Shown one piece after another: positions 53,866-62,553 of a stretch of 64,000 nt of DNA. The stretch comes from Halorientalis sp. (GTDB lineage Archaea; Halobacteriota; Halobacteria; Halobacteriales; Haloarculaceae). The stretch is taken from assembly GCF_028275115.1 (NCBI RefSeq), contig NZ_JAQCNH010000019.1:62001-126000 (forward strand), given 5' to 3'. The notes beneath the pieces were generated by a model. The model did not search any database. It was given only the letters and a program-made list of their open reading frames with translations, and was not told where the DNA came from. A program made the position numbers and the translations under genes. The stretch's first letter is position 1, and each line of letters starts with the position of its first letter.

Positions 53866-54060
53866 GTGGACACGACGGCGACAGCGCTCCCGTAGACGGG
53901 TCTCAGAAGCGGACACGTACGACTGATTCGACGCCTGTCTGTACCGCTATATCGAGACGGTATCCGAACGTAGGCCAATTACTTGCGGTTTTGTGTCCGC
54001 TCGCCAATACCCGGTAATGAGCGGACATTCACGCCGACGACAGGAACGGAGCGGTCTGTG

Positions 54061-55413
<1,353 letters not shown>

Positions 55414-55420
55414 TACTGTG

Positions 55421-56206
55421 ATGGAAACGGGACTCAGAGTTCTCTCGTACAACGTCCGGTACGAGGGACTCGACGACGGCGTGCGCTCCTGGGAACGGCG
55501 ATGTGACGGTGTCATCGGTGTGTGTCGTCTTCACCGCCCCGACGTGATGGGGTTCCAGGAGTGCTGGCTGGACCAACAGGCGACTCTCGAGGCGGGCCTG
55601 CCGGACTACGCCTTCGTCGGCGAGGAGACTGCGGGGGGCGACCACACACCCATCGCGTACCGCCGGAGTCGCTTCGAGTGCCAGGAGTGGGCCGTCTTCG
55701 CCCTCTCGGAAACTCCAGCGGAACTTGGGAGCGTCGGCTGGGACGCCTCGTACCCCCGGTTCGCAACCTGGGCGCGTCTGACCGACCGGGTGACGGAGCG
55801 GACGCTCCTCGTCGCGAACACGCACTTCGACCACGAGGGACCGCGAGCACGTCGCGAGAGTGCCACCCTCCTTCGCGACCGGTTGCCGACGGCCGAGGCT
55901 GACGGCCTGGTCGTGCTCGGCGACTTCAACTGCAGACCGGCCTCCGATGCGTATGCAGCGTTGACGGCCGCCGACCCGTCCCCAGAACTGTCCGACGCAC
56001 GCGACGCGGCCACGACAGTCCACGGCCCGGCGGAGACGTACGTGGGGTTCGAGGAGGACACGAATCGAAAACGGATCGATTACGTGTTCGTGTCGTCTGG
56101 AGTGTCCGCTCGGCAGTTCGCGGTACTGGCAGACGTGAATCAAAACTGGCGACACCCATCCGACCACCTGCCGGTTCTGGCGGACCTGTCCCTTCCAGAG
56201 GCCTAA
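55421..56206 (+). CDS. Endonuclease/exonuclease/phosphatase-fold protein
   Basis: The 261-residue protein has the EEP-fold catalytic blocks: LSYNVRYEGLDDG (~7-19), FQECWLDQ (Glu, ~45), GDFNCRPASDAY (~167-178), and HPSDHLPVLADL (~245-256). These carry the Asp/His/Glu set shared with DNase I, AP endonucleases and sphingomyelinases. It may be a phosphodiesterase of any of these kinds. It is coupled to the transporter upstream (7-bp gap). GTG at 55418 is an alternative start. Confidence 0.82.
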   Translation: METGLRVLSYNVRYEGLDDGVRSWERRCDGVIGVCRLHRPDVMGFQECWLDQQATLEAGLPDYAFVGEETAGGDHTPIAYRRSRFECQEWAVFALSETPAELGSVGWDASYPRFATWARLTDRVTERTLLVANTHFDHEGPRARRESATLLRDRLPTAEADGLVVLGDFNCRPASDAYAALTAADPSPELSDARDAATTVHGPAETYVGFEEDTNRKRIDYVFVSSGVSARQFAVLADVNQNWRHPSDHLPVLADLSLPEA

Positions 56207-56374
56207 ATGACCGCGGGTAAGCTCGGCCGGTACGGGTATACCGCGATTCTGCCCACGCTCTGGAAGCGGTCCGATTGTGATAGATTACAGCCATCGGAGA
56301 GACGGGAGTTGTCGCGAGAAAACGGCCAGAGGGAGCCGGGAACAAGCGGATTCGAGCGCCCAGGCATCTAGCAA

Positions 56375-56382
56375 CTTTTAAC
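56375..56382 (+). promoter_or_regulatory. TATA-like box of dnaK
   Basis: CTTTTAAC is centred ~32 nt before the ATG at 56410 and only ~23 nt before the GTG at 56401. The predicted transcript start near 56405 favours the ATG as the start codon. Confidence 0.55.
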
Positions 56383-56409
56383 CGATTCAGACCGATAGGT
56401 GTGGACAAC

Positions 56410-58353
56410 ATGGCGAGCAACAAGATTCTCGGTATCGACCTCGGTACCACCAACAGCGCCTTCGCGGTGATGGAGGGGGGTGACCCGGAGATAATCGTCA
56501 ACAGCGAGGGTGACCGGACGACACCGTCCATCGTCGCATTCACCGACGACGGCGAGCAACTCGTCGGAAAGCCGGCGAAAAACCAGGCCGTCCAGAACCC
56601 CGACGACACCATCCAGTCTATCAAGCGTCACATGGGCGAGGACGGCTACACCGTCGAGATGGACGGCGAGGAGTACACGCCGGAGCAGGTCTCGGCGATG
56701 ACCCTCCAGAAGATCAAACGCGACGCCGAGGAGTACCTGGGTGACGAAATCGAGAAGGCCGTCATTACGGTCCCCGCGTACTTCAGCGACCGCCAGCGGC
56801 AGGCCACGAAAGACGCCGGCGAGATTGCCGGCTTCGAGGTCGACCGGATAATCAACGAACCGACCGCGGCCTCGATGGCATACGGACTCGACGACGAGTC
56901 CGACCAGACCGTGCTCGTCTACGACCTCGGCGGCGGGACGTTCGACGTTTCTATTCTCGACCTCGGCGGCGGCGTCTACGAAGTCGTCGCCACCAACGGC
57001 GACAACGGCCTCGGCGGCGACGACTGGGACGATGCCATCATCGATTATCTGGCCGAGGAGTTCGAGGCCGAACACGGTATCGACCTCCGCGAGGACCGAC
57101 AGGCCCTCCAGCGACTGACCGAGGCCGCCGAGGAGGCCAAAATCGAACTGTCGAACCGCAAGGAAACGACGGTCAATCTACCGTTCATCGCGGCCGACGA
57201 CGACGGGCCGAAAGACCTCGAGACGAAGATGACGCGCGCGAAGTTCGAGTCCCTGACCGAGGAGTTGGTCGAACGGACGGTCGGGCCGACCGAACAGGCG
57301 CTCGAAGACGCCGGCTACTCTAAGAGCGACATCGACGAGGTCCTGCTCGTCGGCGGGTCGACCCGGATGCCGATGATCCAGGAGAAAGTCGAGGATCTGA
57401 CGGGCCGAGAGCCGAAAAAGAACGTCAACCCCGACGAGGCCGTCGCGCTCGGTGCGGCCATTCAGGGTGGCGTTCTCTCCGGCGACGTGGACGACATCGT
57501 CCTACTGGACGTGACGCCACTCTCGCTCGGGATCGAGGTCAAGGGTGGCCTGTTCGAGCGACTGATCGAGAAGAACACGACCATCCCGACGGAGGAGTCG
57601 AAGATCTTCACCACCGCGGCTGACAACCAAACCTCGGTGCAGGTGCGGGTGTTCCAGGGCGAACGTGAGATGGCAGAGGAGAACGAGCTCCTTGGTGAGT
57701 TCCAGTTGACGGGCATCCCGCCAGCCCCGGCCGGGACGCCCCAGATCGAGGTCGGGTTCAATATCGACGAGAACGGTATCGTCAACGTCGAGGCAGAAGA
57801 CAAGGGCTCGGGCAACGCCGAGTCGATCACCATCGAGGGCGGTGCCGGCCTCAGCGACGACCAGATCGAGGAGATGCAGGAGGAAGCCGAACAGCACGCA
57901 GAGGAAGACCAGAAGCGCCGTGACTTCGTCGAGGCCCGCAACGAGGCCGAATCCGCCATCCAGCGCGCGGAGAAACTGCTCGAGGAGAACGAAGACGAGG
58001 TCGACGCCGACTTGGAAAGCGACATCGAGGCCGAAGTCGACCGCGTGCAGGAGGCCCTCGACGAGTACGAGAACGTCGACAGCGAGGAACTGGAGACGGC
58101 CTCTGAGGCGCTGGAATCGGCCACCGAGAGCCTCTCTGAGGAACTCCAGGAGATTGGCAAGCAGATGTACCAGCAACAGGCCCAGCAGGCGGCTGGCGGT
58201 GCCGGCCCAGGCGGTGCGGGCGCTGCGGGTGCGGGTCCAGGTCCAGGTCCCGGTGCTGGCCCGGGCGGTGCTGGTCCGGGTGCGGGTTCCGACGGCGGCG
58301 ACGAGGAGTACGTCGACGCGGACTTCGAGGACGTGGACGACGAAGACGAGTAA
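56410..58353 (+). CDS. dnaK: Molecular chaperone DnaK (Hsp70)
   Basis: The 647-residue Hsp70 begins [20 protein letters not shown]. It has the ATPase phosphate-1 motif IDLGTTNS, the phosphate-2 [12 protein letters not shown], and the adenosine motif [11 protein letters not shown]. The substrate-binding domain spans ~385-550, a helical lid ~510-595, and a long Gly/Pro/Ala-rich acidic tail follows (~600-647). With GrpE and DnaJ it refolds proteins. Haloarchaea acquired this bacterial system by transfer (established). The ATG at 56410 is supported by the promoter. Confidence 0.95.
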   Translation: MASNKILGIDLGTTNSAFAVMEGGDPEIIVNSEGDRTTPSIVAFTDDGEQLVGKPAKNQAVQNPDDTIQSIKRHMGEDGYTVEMDGEEYTPEQVSAMTLQKIKRDAEEYLGDEIEKAVITVPAYFSDRQRQATKDAGEIAGFEVDRIINEPTAASMAYGLDDESDQTVLVYDLGGGTFDVSILDLGGGVYEVVATNGDNGLGGDDWDDAIIDYLAEEFEAEHGIDLREDRQALQRLTEAAEEAKIELSNRKETTVNLPFIAADDDGPKDLETKMTRAKFESLTEELVERTVGPTEQALEDAGYSKSDIDEVLLVGGSTRMPMIQEKVEDLTGREPKKNVNPDEAVALGAAIQGGVLSGDVDDIVLLDVTPLSLGIEVKGGLFERLIEKNTTIPTEESKIFTTAADNQTSVQVRVFQGEREMAEENELLGEFQLTGIPPAPAGTPQIEVGFNIDENGIVNVEAEDKGSGNAESITIEGGAGLSDDQIEEMQEEAEQHAEEDQKRRDFVEARNEAESAIQRAEKLLEENEDEVDADLESDIEAEVDRVQEALDEYENVDSEELETASEALESATESLSEELQEIGKQMYQQQAQQAAGGAGPGGAGAAGAGPGPGPGAGPGGAGPGAGSDGGDEEYVDADFEDVDDEDE

Positions 58354-58498
58354 GTCGAGTCCGGGTCCCCAGTCCGAACATCGTCAAGGCGAGCGTGCGT
58401 TGCAAAGAACCGACAACAAGCTTCCGTGGGTGACGAGCGACCGGTCGTCGGTCCCACCTAAGACAGCGAGGGAGTCCCACCCTTACCGTGAGGTCGTT

Positions 58499-58542
58499 CG
58501 AGAATCGAAGATTCTCGTGATGACGAAAATCGGAGATTTTCG
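58499..58542. repeat. Pair of 8-bp stem, 3-nt loop palindromes
   Basis: CGAGAATC-gaa-GATTCTCG (58499-58517) and CGAAAATC-gga-GATTTTCG (58524-58542) lie side by side. They share a design (8-bp stem, GNA triloop), and the stems differ at only two positions. Confidence 0.8.
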
Positions 58543-58550
58543 AACCACGA

Positions 58551-58669
58551 GAGTGTTCCGACACCTGCTGTCGGGACCGAGCGCCGAACAGGGCGGGCGG
58601 GAATCGCGTACGCTCGCATGAACATCTACAGGTGGAACAGGGCGAGTGCCTCGGGGCTTGACCCCGAGG
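58551..58669 (+). mobile_element. TnpB-type element relic, plus orientation
   Basis: From GAG 58551 the frame ECSDTCCRDR and NRAGGNR resembles the minus-strand frame at 61306, ECSDTRCRNR and SRVGVNR. At DNA level 58547-58583 matches the reverse complement of 61270-61306 over most positions. The hairpin CCTCGGGG-CTTGA-CCCCGAGG (58649-58669) is identical to the reverse complement of the one at 60914-60936. Only the ends survive. Confidence 0.6.
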
Positions 58670-58735
58670 GTGAAGCCCGTCAACATGCTCATTCTGCTAC
58701 ATCACGTGTGACCTCCTCCTCGTCGTAAACGGAGC

Positions 58736-58774
58736 GGGAGCGAAGCTCCCTCAAGCAGTCGGGCGTAGCCCGAC
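58736..58774. repeat. Two more stem-triloop palindromes
   Basis: GGGAGC-gaa-GCTCCC (58736-58750) and GTCGGGC-gta-GCCCGAC (58758-58774). With the pair at 58499 this makes four similar palindromes within 280 bp. Confidence 0.75.
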
Positions 58775-59060
58775 GACGGCGAGGCTTCCTACCGCAGGTT
58801 TGGGAGAGTTGCTGGTTTGCAGACCGGTCGGCACGACGGGTCTACTGGCGAGGCCAGACCGCCGTTACTCCTATCTACAGAGGGATTCGGAGTTACCGTA
58901 ATTGGGAATCCAGCGGCCCGAAGGAGATTCCCTCGAACGTGGATTTCCCGAATCCGATAGTATCCGGTTACTTGAGCGGTCGAGGCCGCCTCGGTACATA
59001 TCATGTAACAGATTGGAGAAACATAATCTCCGGTTTGTAGCAATCATGGTGGTTGCTTCA

Positions 59061-59121
59061 CGGAGCGTACGCGATTCACGCCCGCCGTAAACGGCGGGAT
59101 TCTCTCGCTGTATCAAGATAG
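59061..59121 (-). mobile_element. Left-end-like segment of an IS200/IS605-type element
   Basis: Read on the minus strand it contains CTATCTTGATACAGCGAGAG, then the hairpin CCCGCCG/CGGCGGG (59081-59098), then GTGAATCGCGTACGCTC. The first part recurs with one mismatch at 61328-61350. The last part matches 58593-58615 in inverted orientation (23 of 25 bases). The position at the edge of the next gene suggests that an insertion removed that gene's 5' end. Confidence 0.55.
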
Positions 59122-59124
59122 CTC

Positions 59125-59313
59125 GTGGTCTGCGCGGTAGTCGCCGTGGCCGGCGGCGTCGTCTTCGTGCTGACTGCGGCGCGGCTCGGACTCCCGGTGG
59201 TGCAGGCGACCCGAGAGAGGCCGATGCCCGGCGCGCTATCGCCATCGCTCGTGGCTGTCGGCACGTTGCTCACGGCGCTCGTGATTGTCTTCGACACGGA
59301 CCTGCAGTCGTAA
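59125..59313 (+). CDS. Small membrane protein, probably 5'-truncated
   Basis: The 62-residue product (GTG start) has two hydrophobic helices, VVCAVVAVAGGVVFVLTAA (~2-20) and SLVAVGTLLTALVIVF (~41-56). Its frame opens only four bases after the IS-like end at 59121, and no promoter of its own is visible, so the original N-terminus was probably lost. It has no recognised family. It lies 83 bp upstream of dnaJ on the same strand. Confidence 0.5.
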   Translation: MVCAVVAVAGGVVFVLTAARLGLPVVQATRERPMPGALSPSLVAVGTLLTALVIVFDTDLQS

Positions 59314-59396
59314 TCGCTGCGGTCGAGGTTCGGTGTCGGCCCGGGTTGCCGACCCGTTCTTTTCAAGTGTCTCAACCGAATAGAGTAGAACAACGA

Positions 59397-60551
59397 ATGA
59401 GCGAGGATTTCTACGACGTGCTCGGGGTGTCGCGAGACGCCGGCGAGGACGACATCAAGGAGGCCTATCGGGAGAAAGCGCGGGAGTACCATCCCGACGT
59501 GAGCGACGACCCGAACGCAGAGGAAAAATTCAAGAAAGCCAAGACGGCCAAGGAGGTGCTGACCGACGAGGAGAAGCGCCAGGCATACGACCGTCTCGGA
59601 CACGAGCGGTTCGAGCAGGCCCAGAAACAGGGCGGGTTCAGCGGCGCTGGTGGCGGCGGGCGCGGACAGCGCGGTGCCGGTGGTGACCCGTTCGGACAGG
59701 GCGGTCCCTTCGGTGACATGGGCGACATCTTCGAGCAGTTCTTCGGTGGCGGCGGCGGTCGCGGCGGTACCCGCCAGGGGACCGACCTCCGGACGGACCT
59801 GTCCATCACTCTCGACGAGGCCGCGAAAGGCGTCGAGAAACAGCTCGTCATTACCCGTCCCGAGAGCTGTCCCGACTGCTACGGCGACGGACACCCGCCT
59901 GGCAGCGACTCCCGGACCTGTCCCGAGTGTGAGGGCCGCGGCCAGGTCACCCGCGTCCAGCAGACGCCGATGGGTCGGGTCCAGCAGACGACGACCTGCC
60001 GGCGCTGTGAGGGCGAGGGCACTCTCTACAGCGAGACCTGTGGCACCTGCCGCGGCAAAGGACAAGTCCGAGACGAAGTGACGCTGTCGGTGGACGTGCC
60101 GGGCGGCATTCGCGACGGCCAGACCCTCCGGATGGAGGGCGAGGGCGCGCCCGGTGAGGGCGGCGGTCCCAGTGGCGACCTGCTCATCGAAGTGTCTATC
60201 GACGAGCATCCCGAGTTCGACCGGGAGGGAGACGACCTCTACCACGAGTACGCCATCTCTTTCCCACAGGCCACGTTCGGGGACGAGGTGGCGGTGTCGA
60301 CGCTCGACGGCCACGTCGAGCTGGACATCCCGAAACACACCCAGAGTGGAGAAGTCTTCCGACTGGATGGGAAAGGAATGCCGAAACTCCGGGGCCGTGG
60401 ACGGGGTGACATGTTCGTGCGGGTCCGGGTCGTTACGCCCGAGAGCCTGAACGACGAGCAGCGCGAAGCGCTGGAGGCGTTCGCCGAGGCCGGCGGCGAG
60501 GAAGTGGAGGTCGAACAGGGCTTTTTTGAGCGGCTAAAAAACAGCTTCTGA
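59397..60551 (+). CDS. dnaJ: Molecular chaperone DnaJ (Hsp40)
   Basis: The 384-residue type I J-protein has the J domain with HPD (YHPDVS near residue 32), a Gly-rich linker (~80-125), and the zinc-finger domain with four CxxCxGxG repeats (CPDCYGDG, CPECEGRG, CRRCEGEG, CGTCRGKG, ~150-220). The C-terminal substrate domain follows. DnaJ brings clients to DnaK and triggers its ATPase. It is separated from dnaK by ~1 kb of IS relics, whereas these genes are often adjacent in haloarchaea. Confidence 0.95.
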   Translation: MSEDFYDVLGVSRDAGEDDIKEAYREKAREYHPDVSDDPNAEEKFKKAKTAKEVLTDEEKRQAYDRLGHERFEQAQKQGGFSGAGGGGRGQRGAGGDPFGQGGPFGDMGDIFEQFFGGGGGRGGTRQGTDLRTDLSITLDEAAKGVEKQLVITRPESCPDCYGDGHPPGSDSRTCPECEGRGQVTRVQQTPMGRVQQTTTCRRCEGEGTLYSETCGTCRGKGQVRDEVTLSVDVPGGIRDGQTLRMEGEGAPGEGGGPSGDLLIEVSIDEHPEFDREGDDLYHEYAISFPQATFGDEVAVSTLDGHVELDIPKHTQSGEVFRLDGKGMPKLRGRGRGDMFVRVRVVTPESLNDEQREALEAFAEAGGEEVEVEQGFFERLKNSF

Positions 60552-60913
60552 CTCCCCGGCTGCCGGCTACCCCGTGAGGTGAGAATCGATCGGTGACACC
60601 CCCACCGTCCCGAACGACGGAGCTTCTCGTCCCGCGGTTTGTGATATTTGCCGGTCTACAGTCCCGTGACTTGTTCTTGCGGGGCTACCTTTCCCGTCGG
60701 TGTATCAACCAAGTGGACCGACGATGCTGGCAGAGGCGGTCGAATGCCTACGTACGGAGCCGGTCTTTGCGGTAGCCGGGTGGATTCGCCGTCTCGTCTT
60801 TCCCTCGCACTCGAACCACGACTGGAAACAATCGAAACGTTCTGCCTGGTGCCGACGTAGATGCGGGTGACGGCCAGATTCAGTATACATAGCCAACGCC
60901 GTTTGCGTCAACC
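60552..60913. other. Gene-free stretch after dnaJ
   Basis: About 360 bp with no frame I can support. Short open frames have Ser/Arg/Pro-rich translations typical of wrong frames in G+C-rich DNA. One frame (~60648-60860) shows CSCGATFPVG, but no family match follows. It ends at the right-end hairpin of a TnpB relic. Confidence 0.4.
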
Positions 60914-60936
60914 GCCTCGGGGTCAAGCCCCGAGGC
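60914..60936 (-). repeat. Right-end hairpin of the TnpB relic
   Basis: The 9-bp arms GCCTCGGGG (60914-60922) and CCCCGAGGC (60928-60936) flank TCAAG. It lies 20 nt beyond the tnpB stop, where IS200/IS605 right ends (and the guide-RNA scaffold) lie. The reverse complement is shared with 58648-58669. Confidence 0.7.
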
Positions 60937-60955
60937 TTGTCAGTGGACTCCCGTT

Positions 60956-61306
60956 CTAGCCGAGTAATTCGGCAGGTGTGTAGTCACCATTCACGTTCAA
61001 CGTCCCTGCGTTGAGGGCCAGTTGACTGGTGGCCCATCCACCGCGAGACTTCTGCCCGCGATGGATATACCCGCAATATCGGTTGGCAATGTTCTTCGCC
61101 GCGTTATAATCCGCGTTTACCTCGTATTCGCAGTTCTGACACCCGAACTGTTTGTCTTCACGGTTATCCTCGTGAGTGAATCAGTGGCTGCGACTCACGG
61201 TAGAGTATCCAGCAAGCAGAACCCACACTGGAGTCTCCTCGGGGTCGATGCGATTCACCCCCACCCTGCTCAGTCCTCGGTTCCGACAGCGAGTGTCGGA
61301 ACACTC
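60956..61306 (-). pseudogene. tnpB: TnpB (IS200/IS605-family RNA-guided nuclease) C-terminal remnant
   Basis: After an in-frame TGA (61181-61183) the frame reads FTHEDNREDKQFGCQNCEYE, then VNADYNAAKNIANRYCGY and ends LNVNGDYTPAELLG at TAG. FGCQNCEYEVNADYNAAKNI is the second zinc-finger knuckle and the last RuvC block (Asp in NADYNAA), typical of haloarchaeal TnpB. The part before the TGA (ECSDTRCRNRG, EETPVWVLLAG) resembles the tail of another TnpB type. The catalytic N-terminal two-thirds is gone, so no nuclease can be made. Confidence 0.8.
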
Positions 61307-61327
61307 GTCCCTCAGGGAGGGGGGAAA

Positions 61328-61350
61328 ATTCTCTCACTGTATCAAGATAG
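61328..61350 (-). mobile_element. Left-end-like sequence of the TnpB relic
   Basis: ATTCTCTCACTGTATCAAGATAG on the plus strand recurs at 59099-59121 with one mismatch. A hairpin-like CCCTC/GAGGG stretch lies just before it (61309-61320). It marks the outer boundary of the relic. A+T-rich DNA follows (61355-61390). Confidence 0.55.
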
Positions 61351-61641
61351 TTCTGTCACAATTAGACTTAATATTATGAGCTATATAATTAGAACTGGCG
61401 CGGGGTCGGTATCGGTCACTCGGCCGTTATTGGCAACCCCACCCCTTCCCCCCTTGGCGGCCTCGCGCCGTTTTCCGTTTCCGACAGTTCGACCTGTCCG
61501 GGAGCTACGACCTGTAAGCAACCGACCCGAACGCGTTCGGAGCGCGCAGAGCGGGTCGCGTTTTCCGACCACGTCCCCGAGAAACACAGACTCACGAACG
61601 GGCACTGTGGAGCGAACGTGACCTGCGTGCCGTGGCAGACA

Positions 61642-61649
61642 ACTTAAGC
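61642..61649 (+). promoter_or_regulatory. TATA-like box of the AMP-binding-like gene
   Basis: ACTTAAGC is centred 27 nt before the ATG at 61672. Confidence 0.45.
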
Positions 61650-61671
61650 GGGCACGGTGGCTACTGACGGT

Positions 61672-62370
61672 ATGGACGTGATCGGTGATCTCGTCGCACG
61701 CGAGCGTCGGGTGAAAGAGCCGCTGGTGTACGGCGACAGTTCGCAGCCGTACACCGCACACAAGTTCTGTACCGATGCCTGGAAGACGGCGAGTCTGTTC
61801 CGGTACCACGCCGTGGGCCGCGAACGGGGTATTGCCGTCGCATCCGACCCGGCACCGCAATCGTTGCTCTCCGTCCTCGGGGCGGCGCTTCTGGGTGCGC
61901 CCGTTCGGTTCGGCCTCCCGCCCGAGGCGGACGTCCGAGTGGTCGTGGGACCTACTGCCGAGATTGAGACGCTGACGGCCGAGCCCGGCACCAAACGTGT
62001 ACTCTACGGCGACGAGCCGTCCGACCCAGACGTGATTCACTTCGAGCGGGACATCTGGAGCGAGAACCCGACGATGCCGCCGGACAGGGTGGCTGCGGAC
62101 CAGCCTGCGCTCGTGACGGCCGACCGGTCGTACACACACGCGGACCTGCTGACGGCCGCCGAGCGTGTCGTCGACGAGCGGGACCTGACGGACGGCGACG
62201 CTGTCGCGGTCCGAGCGCCGCTCGCCCGACCGGGAACGCTCGTCGCGGGCGTCCTCGCACCGCTCCGAACCGGTGCCCCGATCCTGCTGGCCGACACCGG
62301 TCCGGAGCCGGCGTTAGTCGTCGGTGGTGACGGGGAGTCGAGTCTCGACCCTGACGACGTGCTGGATTGA
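61672..62370 (+). CDS. Short AMP-binding-domain-like protein
   Basis: The 232-residue protein resembles the N-terminal subdomain of AMP-forming synthetases: SSQPYTAHKFCTDAWKTASL (~23-42), then DPAPQSLLSVLGAALLGAPV (~58-77), and a second similar module SYTHADLLTAAERVVDERD (~151-169). It lacks the P-loop and the C-terminal lid, so it is not an enzyme of the standard kind. I recall such short proteins in haloarchaea annotated as acetyl-CoA synthetase-like. It is convergent with a full-length ligase. Confidence 0.6.
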   Translation: MDVIGDLVARERRVKEPLVYGDSSQPYTAHKFCTDAWKTASLFRYHAVGRERGIAVASDPAPQSLLSVLGAALLGAPVRFGLPPEADVRVVVGPTAEIETLTAEPGTKRVLYGDEPSDPDVIHFERDIWSENPTMPPDRVAADQPALVTADRSYTHADLLTAAERVVDERDLTDGDAVAVRAPLARPGTLVAGVLAPLRTGAPILLADTGPEPALVVGGDGESSLDPDDVLD

Positions 62371-62553
62371 GGGAGTGTTACTCGGTCCGGGCTGGTTGCA
62401 CGGTGGCTGTTGGCCGGTAACGAGTTCGCCGCTCACGGTGACAAAGAGCGGAAACGTACCGGCACGCCTGCGGTCGCGCCAGGCGCAGGACGGGTAGGCC
62501 TGACAGTTCCCCGGACAGTAACCGCGCCGCCCGAAGCAACCAGAACGTCGTAA
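62371..62553. other. Gap with a Cys-rich open frame following the ligase stop
   Basis: On the minus strand the ligase frame stays open for ~80 codons after its TAG (to TAA at 62314-62316). The part within this gap reads CFGRRGYCPGNCQAYPSCAW near its start, a regular Cys pattern. There is no ATG or GTG start directly after the stop. I cannot decide whether it is coding. Confidence 0.3.

Larger units (their letters stand above)
58354..59124. other. 771-bp gap between dnaK and a small ORF: TnpB relic ends and palindromes
   Basis: No intact gene is present. The stretch holds stem-triloop palindromes, a relic of a TnpB-type element (58551-58669) in plus orientation, an A+T-richer middle (58790-59060) without recognisable coding, and a left-end-like segment (59061-59121). 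It separates dnaK from dnaJ and appears to be a site of repeated insertions. Confidence 0.65.

Noticed and set aside
58789-59043. Minus-strand frame (~84 codons) in the IS-relic region
   Set aside because: No recognisable family, A+T-richer DNA, and lies between relic ends; more likely noncoding debris.
58354-61671. A functional transposon or defence island between dnaK and the AMP-binding-like gene
   Set aside because: Only ends and a truncated tnpB remain; no intact transposase, nuclease or toxin gene.
61381-62139. Long minus-strand frame opposite the AMP-binding-like gene
   Set aside because: Arg/His-rich translation typical of the antisense of acidic G+C-rich genes.
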